Source of the DNA: an uncultured Bacilli bacterium
GTDB lineage: Bacteria; Bacillota_I; Bacilli_A; RF39; UBA660
DNA length: 56,064 bases
NCBI GenBank assembly: GCA_947632415.1
Contig: CANRPB010000002.1
Span: 1-56,064 of the forward strand
Direction of reading: 5' to 3'
Positions 13,064 to 21,368 of this stretch are shown piece by piece. The position numbers and the translations under genes are program-made. Numbering within the stretch: position 1 is the stretch's first letter; each line of letters begins with the position of its first letter. Under the pieces are notes generated by a model. It did not search any database, was not told the DNA's origin, and saw only the letters and a list, made by a program, of their open reading frames with translations.

Positions 13064-13340
13064 TTTCACCACACCACTTTCTTTTTAAATATACTTCATG
13101 ATTCAAAACAAAACATCTAACAGAATTATTAAATCCATGAAATTTTATAGTGTTCATAATACACCTTGCCATTGAATCACCATTATCATAATGGCACTCC
13201 GTATCTTTAACTTTTACACAATCATTATCTGACTGAATAAAATTATCCAAGATACGTAACACTTCACCTTTTTTCTTTTTCATCTTTCTACCAGCATTCA
13301 AATCCAGCTCATCATAATTAACTTTTTCCATTACTAACAT
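13011..13340 (-). CDS. Hypothetical protein (109 aa)
   Basis: A Lys-rich N-terminal helix (GRKMKKKKGEVLRILDNF) is followed by a Cys-containing beta region (CVKVKDTECHY, RCFVLN). ATG 13340 has GGAGG at 10 nt. It overlaps the RecA-like gene by 53 bp. Unknown. Confidence 0.6.
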   Translation of the reverse strand: MLVMEKVNYDELDLNAGRKMKKKKGEVLRILDNFIQSDNDCVKVKDTECHYDNGDSMARCIMNTIKFHGFNNSVRCFVLNHEVYLKRKWCGENGKDEQGSNNPIVQSDK

Positions 13341-13780
13341 TATTTAATTACCTCCCCAATAACATCCTGTACTTTATCTCTTACCTTAACCCATTCATTA
13401 AATGTAATACCATCACAATCATATTTTTCCTGCAGATTATAAAAACACTGTAACAAATATCGTTCCGTGTGCCAACCAGCAAATAACTCATCATGTGTTA
13501 TTGCAGAACCAACCTGCATTTCCTCAGGATTAACATAATCATAAATCTTTTTCCTTGATTCATCGGATATATTAAAACCACGATTAAACATTTCATTTAC
13601 AACCATACAGCAATAGTTATAAAAGTGGGATTTATTATAATCCATTACTTTATTTACAAGGATATGATTAGGCGTTCCATGTTTCATAATGTTTACAGCA
13701 ATTGCACAACATTCACGCCACTGTGCTAATAACTGTTTATCTGGAAGTACATCAATTAAATCTTTATGCCACATTCTCAT
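13340..13780 (-). CDS. Pyrimidine-dimer DNA glycosylase-like protein (TIGR02328 type)
   Basis: The N-terminus MRMWHKDLIDVLPDKQLLAQ followed by WRECCAI and HILVNKVMDY is typical of the family related to T4 endonuclease V, which cuts DNA at cyclobutane pyrimidine dimers. The family's N-terminal catalytic amine cannot be confirmed by eye. ATG at 13780 follows GGAGGG. Repair of UV lesions in phage DNA is the probable role. Confidence 0.75.
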   Translation of the reverse strand: MRMWHKDLIDVLPDKQLLAQWRECCAIAVNIMKHGTPNHILVNKVMDYNKSHFYNYCCMVVNEMFNRGFNISDESRKKIYDYVNPEEMQVGSAITHDELFAGWHTERYLLQCFYNLQEKYDCDGITFNEWVKVRDKVQDVIGEVIK

Positions 13781-13968
13781 TATACATCCCTCCCCATTGA
13801 ATGATACATCTCAGAAACCTTCAAATACATTTCCGCAAAATCATCAAGACGTGCATTCAATTCATTAAGAATCAAATCATGTGGCATAAGTGACAATATC
13901 AATGCTTTATCATCGTCACTCGCATCATTTACAAAATTTACTATTGCTTCGTTTTCCATTTTACCCAT
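13780..13968 (-). CDS. Hypothetical acidic helical protein (62 aa)
   Basis: The sequence is short, acidic and helical (DDDKALILSLMPHDL, LNARLDDFAEMYLKV). AGGAGGG precedes ATG 13968. It is the first gene after the promoter at 14013-14041. Confidence 0.65.
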   Translation of the reverse strand: MGKMENEAIVNFVNDASDDDKALILSLMPHDLILNELNARLDDFAEMYLKVSEMYHSMGRDV

Positions 13969-14012
13969 TTTGTCACCCTCCTAGGTTTTTACATTTTTTT
14001 ATTTACAAACAT

Positions 14013-14041
14013 ATTATACCACACAATATCAAATTTGTAAA
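14013..14041 (-). promoter_or_regulatory. SigA-type promoter
   Basis: Minus strand TTTACA (14041-14036), 17-bp spacer, TATAAT (14018-14013) with an upstream TGG extended element. It overlaps the 3' end of the 47-aa gene and would start the RecA operon. Confidence 0.75.
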
Positions 14042-14172
14042 CCATTTAATTTTTCTTTTTTAATTTCATTCAATGTTTCAGTTAATTCATTTAAATCACA
14101 ACTACAACAAAACTCACCATTTAATTCAATTTCGTAATGATCTTTTACTCTTTTAACATTTAACTCTTCCAT
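14029..14172 (-). CDS. Hypothetical small protein (47 aa)
   Basis: Translation from ATG 14172 gives an acidic protein with a FCCSCD cysteine cluster in the middle and a Lys-rich helix at the end. The start overlaps the end of the upstream gene. The ribosome site is weak (GGTAGTGTA). Confidence 0.5.
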   Translation of the reverse strand: MEELNVKRVKDHYEIELNGEFCCSCDLNELTETLNEIKKEKLNGLQI

Positions 14173-14399
14173 TACACTACCCTATTTACAAAAGCATTTT
14201 TATCATGTTGAAGTATTTGTTTATAATAATCATTTCCTTCATCTTTTGATACAATTTTATCAACATTTTCTGTTTCATTTATTATCTTATAATATTTTTC
14301 ATGTTTTACATCATCTTCAAATGTATAAAACTTTGCTTTTGCTATCCTGCTATTTTCTAATCTGTATGTTACAACAACTAATTTAATCAAGCTTTTCAT
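14172..14399 (-). CDS. Hypothetical protein (75 aa)
   Basis: Start at 14399 follows AGGTGG. The first strand is hydrophobic (SLIKLVVVTYRL) and the rest is Lys/Glu/Asp-rich. It follows the polymerase gene by 7 bp. Unknown. Confidence 0.6.
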   Translation of the reverse strand: MKSLIKLVVVTYRLENSRIAKAKFYTFEDDVKHEKYYKIINETENVDKIVSKDEGNDYYKQILQHDKNAFVNRVV

Positions 14400-14406
14400 A
14401 CACCAC

Positions 14407-17148
14407 CTATTTAAATGTTCTTGCCAACAGTGCACTGTTATATTTTGTTACCCTACTGATAAAAGTCTTTTTATTAAATTCAGCTGCACCATATTCTTTT
14501 ATAATTCTTATTACACGTTCATTCACAACTCTTGATTTACAACGATCATAAAAATTATCAAAAGAAGTAAATATACCATTGGCAATTCTTTCGGCAACAA
14601 TTTCCGTTGCAGCTTTTTCACCAACACCTTTTAATTCAGCCAAACCACGTTGCAAACACTCTTCCCCATCCACTTTTCTTATTTTCATTTTAATATCAGA
14701 ATAATTTATATGCGGCAAGAATACAACCAAGTTATCTTGTACAGCTAAACTACAAAACTTATCATAATCATCTTCGTTTGGTGCATATTTAATTTTACAG
14801 AACCAGAATTTTGTTGGGTGATACACTTTATAATAACACTCTTCAACACCAATCAATGAATAACCAACAGCGTGTCCTTTATTAAATGAATATACCAACA
14901 TAGTATCAAATACTTCCTGTGCTTGTTGTTTTGACAAACCATTCTTTAAAGCACCTTTTACAAATTTTTCATTCAATTCCTTTTTGTTCCGTTCAAATTC
15001 AGCTTTTGCATCTTCACTTTGTGATTGTCCACCAATCATCTTCATTACCTTATCAGCATCCCCCCATGTCATATTACCAATGTTTACACATATCTGTTGA
15101 ATTTGTTCCTGATATATAACAGCCCCATATGATTCCTGTGTATAATTATAATAAACACTTTGTTTTGCTTCTTCCAAATTAAATTTATTTTCTGCATATG
15201 TTTCAGGCATTTTCATTTTCAAAGGGCCTGGCCTATTCATTGCATTAGCAGCCACAATATCATCAAAGGAACTACAATTTATTTTTACCAAAATATCACG
15301 TACTGCTTTTTTATCAAACTGGAATATTCCAATGGTATCCCCATTTTCAAACCTGCTTAATATTTTATCATCTTTTACAATATCATCATAATTAACTTTA
15401 ACACCAGTCTCTTCCCTTAATTCACCAAGTTCTTCCATTGTATTAAGACCCAGCATATCAAATTTAATTACATGTATATTTTCCATATCGTTCAAATCGT
15501 AATTGGTATATATATCGCCCGACTTATCAATACGCAACGCCGTATAATCCAATATATCCCCACCAGTAACGGCAACACCTGCAGCGTGTGTACCAATGAA
15601 ACGCATTTTCTTATACAGCTTTGTAAAATGTGTCATGATATTATCATATTGTGAATTATACATCCTGGATTCACGGTTCTTTAACAATCCCTCTGCATTT
15701 AAATTTCCATCTTCATCAATATACTCATTACACAACGATTTTATTTTTGCAATTTCTTTTTTGTTATCCGCAACTTCACTCGGGTCAACTTCTTTATCCG
15801 TTGGCAAACCACAAACCTTTGACAAATCATTTATTAAATTATCAACTTTATACAAACCATAACTAGCAATCCTTGCCGTTTTCCCTTTATATTTATTTAT
15901 TACATACTCAATTACTTCATGCCTCCTTGATGTTTCAAAATCCATATCAATATCAGGCATTTTCTTTTTATCCTCACGCAAGAATCGTCTAAAATCCAAA
16001 CCAAACAACAGACTATCAACTTCCGTGATTCCTAACGCATATGCAATCAAACAGTTACAAGCAGAACCACGCCCAGGACCTACATTGATTCCCTGTTTCT
16101 TTGCCCAGTTTACATAGTCCGCAACGATCAAAAAATAATCATGGAAACCTAATGAATTAATTACTTTATATTCATCTTGTACACGAGATATATAATCAAG
16201 TCCTGTTTCTGGATGTTTATGTGTCCACTTCCCACGTTTTGACAATCCCTGTTTTATTTTCTTTTTTATCAATGCATCAGAATCATCACTGAACTTTGGA
16301 AGTAACTGTTGTAAATCTTTAAATATATCATCATCAACTTTATCTTCAATTTCTTTTAAGTTATTTATCATTTGTTTTCCAACACGTTCTACATTTACAA
16401 AATCATCACCATGCATTTTTACAAAACGATTATACAAGTCCTTATCTGACGGCATATAACGTTCCTTATACGTTGCGGCAATATGTTCAATGTCATGTTT
16501 GGATATTTCATGCATTTTCAAATATGTATCAAAATCTTCCTTCCTACCCCTGTGTGAATCGGAAGTCAATATGCATTTCACATTTAATTTTCTACCAATA
16601 TTTATTGCCATTACATTTACTTTTTGTTGCAAACCTAATTCAGATATTTTATATGGTTGTACCTCAATATAAAAATCATCTCCAAAAATATCAACCATCT
16701 TTTTTACAAATTTTTCCGCTTGTTTAATTTTATCATCTTTTAAACATTGTCCTAAATATCCAGCAATACAAGCTGATGTACATATAATTCCTTCATGGTA
16801 TTTTTCCAACATTTCAAATGTCCATATTGGATTATAATATTTTATCTTTTCCCCTTCATATTGTAATTCATTCAAGTTATGATAACCAACATGGTTCTTT
16901 GCAAACAAACATAAATGATAACCCCTGTTTTGTTCTTTATACACAGGTAGGAAATATCCTTCCACCCCAAGTACTGGTTTTATACCAACATCCTTACAAG
17001 CCATATAATGTTGTACCAGTCCATTTGTATTACCATGATTAGAAATGCCTAATGCCGTGTGTCCAAGTTCCTTTGCCAATTTAGCTAACTCTGTTGCTTT
17101 TCCAAAACCATCAAATGTAGAATATTCATCATGTCTATGTAAATCCAT
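14407..17148 (-). CDS. dnaE: DNA polymerase III alpha subunit, DnaE-type (913 aa)
   Basis: An N-terminal PHP domain (MDLHRHDEYS, GISNHGNTNG, GVEGYF) is followed by the family C palm: GPGRGSACNC near residues 357-366, PDIDMDF near 398-404 with catalytic Asp residues, and the tail helix-hairpin-helix GVGEKAATEIV near 840. The protein lacks 200-300 C-terminal residues of host DnaE, including the tau-binding region, as in other phage versions. Start 17148 chosen because GGAGG lies 5 nt upstream. It replicates the phage genome with the primase and SSB; no helicase gene was found. Confidence 0.95.
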   Translation of the reverse strand: MDLHRHDEYSTFDGFGKATELAKLAKELGHTALGISNHGNTNGLVQHYMACKDVGIKPVLGVEGYFLPVYKEQNRGYHLCLFAKNHVGYHNLNELQYEGEKIKYYNPIWTFEMLEKYHEGIICTSACIAGYLGQCLKDDKIKQAEKFVKKMVDIFGDDFYIEVQPYKISELGLQQKVNVMAINIGRKLNVKCILTSDSHRGRKEDFDTYLKMHEISKHDIEHIAATYKERYMPSDKDLYNRFVKMHGDDFVNVERVGKQMINNLKEIEDKVDDDIFKDLQQLLPKFSDDSDALIKKKIKQGLSKRGKWTHKHPETGLDYISRVQDEYKVINSLGFHDYFLIVADYVNWAKKQGINVGPGRGSACNCLIAYALGITEVDSLLFGLDFRRFLREDKKKMPDIDMDFETSRRHEVIEYVINKYKGKTARIASYGLYKVDNLINDLSKVCGLPTDKEVDPSEVADNKKEIAKIKSLCNEYIDEDGNLNAEGLLKNRESRMYNSQYDNIMTHFTKLYKKMRFIGTHAAGVAVTGGDILDYTALRIDKSGDIYTNYDLNDMENIHVIKFDMLGLNTMEELGELREETGVKVNYDDIVKDDKILSRFENGDTIGIFQFDKKAVRDILVKINCSSFDDIVAANAMNRPGPLKMKMPETYAENKFNLEEAKQSVYYNYTQESYGAVIYQEQIQQICVNIGNMTWGDADKVMKMIGGQSQSEDAKAEFERNKKELNEKFVKGALKNGLSKQQAQEVFDTMLVYSFNKGHAVGYSLIGVEECYYKVYHPTKFWFCKIKYAPNEDDYDKFCSLAVQDNLVVFLPHINYSDIKMKIRKVDGEECLQRGLAELKGVGEKAATEIVAERIANGIFTSFDNFYDRCKSRVVNERVIRIIKEYGAAEFNKKTFISRVTKYNSALLARTFK

Positions 17149-17171
17149 ACCATCCTCCATTTAACAAACAA

Positions 17172-17193
17172 AGGGCAGCTTTTCAACCGCCCT
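17172..17193 (-). other. Stem-loop in the polymerase leader
   Basis: AGGGC (17172-17176) pairs with GCCCT (17189-17193). It lies between the promoter at 17217 and the polymerase start, so it is part of the 5' leader. It may control translation of the polymerase. Confidence 0.4.
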
Positions 17194-17216
17194 ATTAAAT
17201 TTGTTTTCATAATCAT

Positions 17217-17245
17217 ATTATATCACATAAAAACAAATTTTGCAA
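17217..17245 (-). promoter_or_regulatory. SigA-type promoter for dnaE
   Basis: Minus strand TTGCAA (17245-17240), 17-bp spacer, TATAAT (17222-17217). It directly follows the end of the ThyA-like gene. Confidence 0.7.
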
Positions 17246-17247
17246 TA

Positions 17248-17949
17248 TTAAAATACATCTTTTACATCTTTTTTATAAACGTGCAACGAGAACATTGTAT
17301 GTGTAAAATTACCAACTTTCATGTTACATGCACCAGCAACATATTCAAGAAGTCTAATTGCCAAATATACATCATTTGTAAAGTGTGTGTTAAAATCACA
17401 ACTCCGCATTACATAATGCATATTTAATTTTCCTTCCCTATACTGGAAATTATACCCAAGTGAACAAGGTACTCTTGAAATACCACCAAGTCTATCAGGG
17501 TCAATTGCAGGATTCCAAATCGACAACCACAACTGCCTTGAATCATGGTCCTCACTTAACCTATTTACAATTTTACTTATCTGGTCGTTAAACCAAATTC
17601 TTTCGTTATATGTATATGCCATTTTACCATCATGCAAATACTCATTCCATACATCCTCACGAAGTTTATATGCTTCCCCAGGATTTATAAATTCCGTACC
17701 ATTTCTAAATGGGTCAAACATTCTTTCATCAAATTCTGCATCAGCCCATGGTTGTGTTACACCAGTTATATCACTTGACTTTGCATTCAAAATTGTATAA
17801 CAATAATTCTGAAGTTCCTTTGTTTCATAATCTTCATTTCCTTCAATCTTTTTATCCTGCATTGTTTTAGGTTTTACAAGTATACCCATTTCAGCAAGAT
17901 CCCTTTTTACCTCTTCATATGCTTCTTCCCAATTCATATAAATTCTCAT
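17248..17949 (-). CDS. ThyA-family protein, probable dCMP-modifying enzyme (233 aa)
   Basis: The ThyA core is present with the exact spacing of E. coli ThyA: nucleophile C162 in RVPCSLGYNF, R182 in VMRSCDF 20 residues later, D193 11 residues further, and H223/Y225 in FSLHVY 30 residues on. At the position of ThyA Asn177 it has Asp. In T4 dCMP hydroxymethylase and in engineered thymidylate synthases this Asp favours dCMP over dUMP. Likely products are 5-hydroxymethyl-dCMP or 5-methyl-dCMP. Start 17949 follows AGGAAAAG. It overlaps no other gene and ends the nucleotide operon. Confidence 0.8.
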   Translation of the reverse strand: MRIYMNWEEAYEEVKRDLAEMGILVKPKTMQDKKIEGNEDYETKELQNYCYTILNAKSSDITGVTQPWADAEFDERMFDPFRNGTEFINPGEAYKLREDVWNEYLHDGKMAYTYNERIWFNDQISKIVNRLSEDHDSRQLWLSIWNPAIDPDRLGGISRVPCSLGYNFQYREGKLNMHYVMRSCDFNTHFTNDVYLAIRLLEYVAGACNMKVGNFTHTMFSLHVYKKDVKDVF

Positions 17950-17950
17950 T

Positions 17951-18631
17951 TTACTTTTCCTCCAGTTCAATATCATCAAACACAACAGGAATTCTATTTT
18001 TTAACTCTTTTAACAACGGTACTGTTACTTCCCTCATTTGTGGATGGGCTGTTTTTGCAACTCTTAATTTAAAGAAATTTCTCCATTCACGATAATTTGC
18101 TGTAATTGTAATTTCAGTCTTTGTACTGTTTGGTAATACAGAACGTGCAATTTGAGAGGTTGCTCCCAGCTCAATCATTTTTAAATAGTGACGTTCAGCA
18201 TCCATCATTGCCTCATTCCACTCTTTTAAAACATTTGCAATATCATAAGAACTCATAGTGGACATTTTACCATCTAACTTCATTCCATTTGTAACATCAA
18301 TCACTGAAATTTCATTACCAAATTTATCATTACTGTAATTACAATACCTTGTACTTTCCTGTGCAAAAGAAGCAATCCTATGTCTTACTAACTCATGTGA
18401 TACACCACGATCAACAATAAATTTAACCGTCAAAGAACTATGTTCAATCATTGCTTCATGTCCACGGTCAATTAACATTTTAACAAACCTTTTTGCACTT
18501 TCCCCATCCTCTGAAATTTTATCTTCGGATTTATAACAAACCCTACCAATTTTTTCAATGTGTTTTAATTCATCAATACCACCATCAGAAATGTTTGATA
18601 AAATTTCATAACCAGCTTTTAAAACTTTCAA
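17951..18631 (-). CDS. thyX: Flavin-dependent thymidylate synthase ThyX (226 aa)
   Basis: The ThyX motif is intact in ELVRHRIASFAQESTRY (RHRxxS with the serine region), and the start KVLKAGYEIL matches the family. ThyX makes dTMP from dUMP with FAD and methylene-folate. AAGGAGG stands 10 nt before a TTG at 18631, which is a better start than the ATG ten codons upstream. Presence beside a ThyA-like protein implies the latter does something else. Confidence 0.92.
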   Translation of the reverse strand: MKVLKAGYEILSNISDGGIDELKHIEKIGRVCYKSEDKISEDGESAKRFVKMLIDRGHEAMIEHSSLTVKFIVDRGVSHELVRHRIASFAQESTRYCNYSNDKFGNEISVIDVTNGMKLDGKMSTMSSYDIANVLKEWNEAMMDAERHYLKMIELGATSQIARSVLPNSTKTEITITANYREWRNFFKLRVAKTAHPQMREVTVPLLKELKNRIPVVFDDIELEEK

Positions 18632-18632
18632 T

Positions 18633-19391
18633 TTACCTTTTCCTCCTTTTTGGATTTTCAAAATGTTCCTTTATTGATAATGATTGTATATCAACAGGTT
18701 CATATTTGTCAATACCAAAATATAATCTTTGCATCGTTGCCAATGTCATAAAGGAACTTATTTCACATTTTGTTTTAAAATACCGTGTATAGTCTGCATT
18801 TAATTGTCTTATCCATTGGTGCTCATAATTAAGTTCTTTACGATCAACACCAAAATAATCAAAGAATCCATTTATAAATTTACCACCACAATAGCATTGA
18901 GCCATGAAGAAAATTACATTGCCAATTTCACAACAATCTGGAAGTTCATTCACAAACCGATTTAACATAACCAAATCTGCAGCCATACGCCTTTGTGTTT
19001 CCGTAACACGATAATAAACTTTCATACCAGTCCATGTATCATGTCTACGTTTTCTTGTTAATACAATAGAAATTAAACACGAACCATTATTTCTTTTTTT
19101 ATGTTTAAAATAAAATGTATAAGATAACCCTGATACCTTTTCTAATCCTTTATAGAAATTTTGTAATTCATCATAGTCAATATAAGTGTTTAACAAATGT
19201 CCCCATTTTGATTTCTTATAACCAAAATTAGCAAGGTCCAATGTACACTTTGGAGTTTTACAACCAATCACAACATTTTCTACATAACCAGAATCACCTA
19301 ATACTGTTTGGATTATTTCAGGATGTAATAAAAATTTACGATTTAATTCCAAAAACATTTCATCAAAGTCTTTATATTTTTCTACTAACAT
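18633..19391 (-). CDS. Thymidylate-synthase-fold paralog 1 (252 aa)
   Basis: The protein is a paralog of the next one upstream; both share TETQRRMAADL, LPxCCEI and FMAQ-Y blocks. I align it with ThyA: C105 (NNGSCLIS) as nucleophile, R128 (VYYRVT) 23 residues later, D139 exactly 11 further, and Q165/Y167 in place of His-x-Tyr. The ThyA spacing is kept, with Asp again at the Asn177 position. The substrate is unknown. Start ATG 19391 follows AGGAAAACG. The end abuts ThyX. Confidence 0.6.
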   Translation of the reverse strand: MLVEKYKDFDEMFLELNRKFLLHPEIIQTVLGDSGYVENVVIGCKTPKCTLDLANFGYKKSKWGHLLNTYIDYDELQNFYKGLEKVSGLSYTFYFKHKKRNNGSCLISIVLTRKRRHDTWTGMKVYYRVTETQRRMAADLVMLNRFVNELPDCCEIGNVIFFMAQCYCGGKFINGFFDYFGVDRKELNYEHQWIRQLNADYTRYFKTKCEISSFMTLATMQRLYFGIDKYEPVDIQSLSIKEHFENPKRRKR

Positions 19392-20143
19392 TTCGTTTTC
19401 CTATCCTTGAAATACTCATCAATACTTAACGTATTTGCAGGTAAAGGTGGATATGTTTCCATACCCAACCTCATTCTCTGCATTCTAGCCATTGATTGAT
19501 ATGTTGTGATTCTTGCGCCATCAACAAAACTCCTATTATACGCATCTACCAATGATTTAATCCATGGGTGTGTATAATCCAATGTATCAAATGGAACTTT
19601 GAAATAATCATAGAATCCATTTATAACCATTGCAGAAGTATATGTTTGTGCCATGTAAAATGTTACACGTTCAATTTCACAACATTCAGGAAGTTCTTTT
19701 ATAAAACTATGAATCAGAACCAAATCAGCAGCCATTCTACGTTGTGTTTCTGTTGTCCTGTAAATTACATTACATCTAATCCATTTCTTTTTTCTATCTT
19801 TTCTGGATAACACAATTGCTATCAAACACGAACCATTGTTTATTTTCTTTTGTTTGAAATAATAAGTTAATGATAAACCTGAAGCAGTTTTTAACCGTTC
19901 CCTGAATTTAACAAGTTCATCATAGTCAATGTAATTTCTTAACAAATGACTCCACTTATTTTTCTTATACCCAAAATTACCCAAGTCCAAATTACAGTCA
20001 TATGTTTTACAAGCAATAAATATATTATCCATATAACCAAGAATACCATTTGTATAATCCAACATTTCATATGGATTAGTAAGTATTTCCTGATTAAGTT
20101 TTAAAAACATTTCGTCAAAATTTTTATATTTTCTTACTTTCAA
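19385..20143 (-). CDS. Thymidylate-synthase-fold paralog 2 (252 aa)
   Basis: Same length and layout as the 18633 protein, and about half the residues look identical by eye, so the pair arose by tandem duplication. Candidate active-site residues are C106 (NNGSCLIA), R129, D140 and Q166/Y168. The change His to Gln in the last motif is shared by both copies and argues for a distinct reaction. Start is TTG 20143 after AGAGG. It overlaps the dCTPase-like gene by 4 bp. Confidence 0.6.
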   Translation of the reverse strand: MKVRKYKNFDEMFLKLNQEILTNPYEMLDYTNGILGYMDNIFIACKTYDCNLDLGNFGYKKNKWSHLLRNYIDYDELVKFRERLKTASGLSLTYYFKQKKINNGSCLIAIVLSRKDRKKKWIRCNVIYRTTETQRRMAADLVLIHSFIKELPECCEIERVTFYMAQTYTSAMVINGFYDYFKVPFDTLDYTHPWIKSLVDAYNRSFVDGARITTYQSMARMQRMRLGMETYPPLPANTLSIDEYFKDRKTKC

Positions 20144-20769
20144 TAATTTGACCTCTGCCTAAATTTATTGACTTGGGATTTCTTTAAATAAACATCAACA
20201 ATTTCATTCTCTCTAAAACATGTGGAGAGTATTGCAAAATAATCAGCCCATACACATCTAAGTTTATGATAAAATTCATTTTTATCTGTAACCATATTTG
20301 TCTGTTTCCATGGTTTATTTTTTAAACAATTACACATCATTCCTAAATCCATAACCAAATCAGGAATCAAACAAAATACTTCCTTTGTTGTTCTTGATTG
20401 TTCATACAATGTGTGAATTAAACTATTATCCATTGGAACATCCCACACAACATCATCAGGACCCGAACCAGACAAAATAGTTAACTCCGTGAGGAAATGT
20501 AAACCATCAATCAATTCTTCCTTAAAATGGGCTTCGTCCTCATAAGCATCTAATGCTTCCCCAACTTCTTCCATGATTCTCCATGAAAAATCCTTTATCC
20601 TTGCCTGACCTCTTTTATCATCCAAATTAACAGGACAGTCTTCCGTTTGTAATAATCCACTTCTTTTTTCAATATCATGGTACTTTTCCATTAACTCTTT
20701 CTGACGATTAAATATTGCAATCAAACCATCACAATCAATTTCCTCTGATACAGCATGTGTTATATTCAT
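20140..20769 (-). CDS. All-alpha NTP pyrophosphatase, dUTPase/dCTPase-like
   Basis: WRIMEEVGEALDAY and FKEELIDGLHFLTEL give the EExxE...ExxD metal-binding pattern of the MazG/dimeric dUTPase superfamily, and the C-terminal KFRQRSNY motif resembles dimeric dUTPases. T4 gp56, which removes dCTP and dUTP, belongs here. It would supply dUMP and dCMP for the synthases downstream. Start 20769 follows GGAGG. Confidence 0.75.
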   Translation of the reverse strand: MNITHAVSEEIDCDGLIAIFNRQKELMEKYHDIEKRSGLLQTEDCPVNLDDKRGQARIKDFSWRIMEEVGEALDAYEDEAHFKEELIDGLHFLTELTILSGSGPDDVVWDVPMDNSLIHTLYEQSRTTKEVFCLIPDLVMDLGMMCNCLKNKPWKQTNMVTDKNEFYHKLRCVWADYFAILSTCFRENEIVDVYLKKSQVNKFRQRSNY

Positions 20770-20771
20770 TA

Positions 20772-21317
20772 TCACGCTTCCTCCGTTCTATTTAATTTTG
20801 ATAATTTTACAATTTGTTCAGGATAATTTCCATCACTAACATTGTTATAATTATATTCACAAATCCTAAAACCATTATCGTTTAACCAGTATGCAAATAC
20901 ATTATATCCATCTATCAAACCTAAAACATTTTCTTTTACACCTTCCATTTGTTCCCTGTCCCCCCAATTTGTAACACAAAACAAACCAGGATAACAAAAA
21001 ACAAATAAATCAACCAGTGAAAGTAAACTCCTCCCTTCAAAACCATTCATAACATCTTCAAACAAATTTTTACCACGCAAAACAGTTCCACAAACACATT
21101 CCTCTATTAAAGGAAACCTATCAAATATGATATTCTGTTTAGAGTTTAAATTTGTTTCCATAAAATCAATGTACTCTTTTGCTGTTTTGTTTGCACCAAT
21201 ACTCTTTGCAATTTCAAACTGATTATAATATCTTTTTATATCATTACACAATGTAGTTTTACCTGAGTTATCACACCCAAAAACTACAATTTTTAAACCT
21301 CTTTCAAAATTTTCCAT
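20772..21317 (-). CDS. Deoxynucleoside monophosphate kinase-like P-loop protein
   Basis: Walker A is VVFGCDNSGKTT at residues 11-22 and the segment IIFDRFPLIEE has the DR motif of thymidylate-kinase-like enzymes. Size (181 aa) fits phage dNMP kinases. It may phosphorylate the nucleotides made by ThyX and the ThyA-like proteins. AAGGAG precedes the ATG. Confidence 0.75.
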   Translation of the reverse strand: MENFERGLKIVVFGCDNSGKTTLCNDIKRYYNQFEIAKSIGANKTAKEYIDFMETNLNSKQNIIFDRFPLIEECVCGTVLRGKNLFEDVMNGFEGRSLLSLVDLFVFCYPGLFCVTNWGDREQMEGVKENVLGLIDGYNVFAYWLNDNGFRICEYNYNNVSDGNYPEQIVKLSKLNRTEEA

Positions 21318-21339
21318 TTTATTCTCCTTTTTAATTTTA

Positions 21340-21361
21340 AGGGAAGGACAAAGCCTTCCCT
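21340..21361 (-). other. Intercistronic stem-loop between SSB and kinase genes
   Basis: AGGGAAGG (21340-21347) and CCTTCCCT (21354-21361) form a perfect 8-bp stem with a 6-nt loop. The U-rich side is on the plus strand, so for the minus transcript it is not a classical terminator; mRNA processing or partial attenuation is likelier. Confidence 0.55.
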
Positions 21362-21368
21362 ATTTTAT

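Noticed and set aside
17248..17949. Ordinary thymidylate synthase ThyA
   Set aside because: ThyX is adjacent and the Asn177 position is Asp, so plain dTMP synthesis is less likely than dCMP modification.
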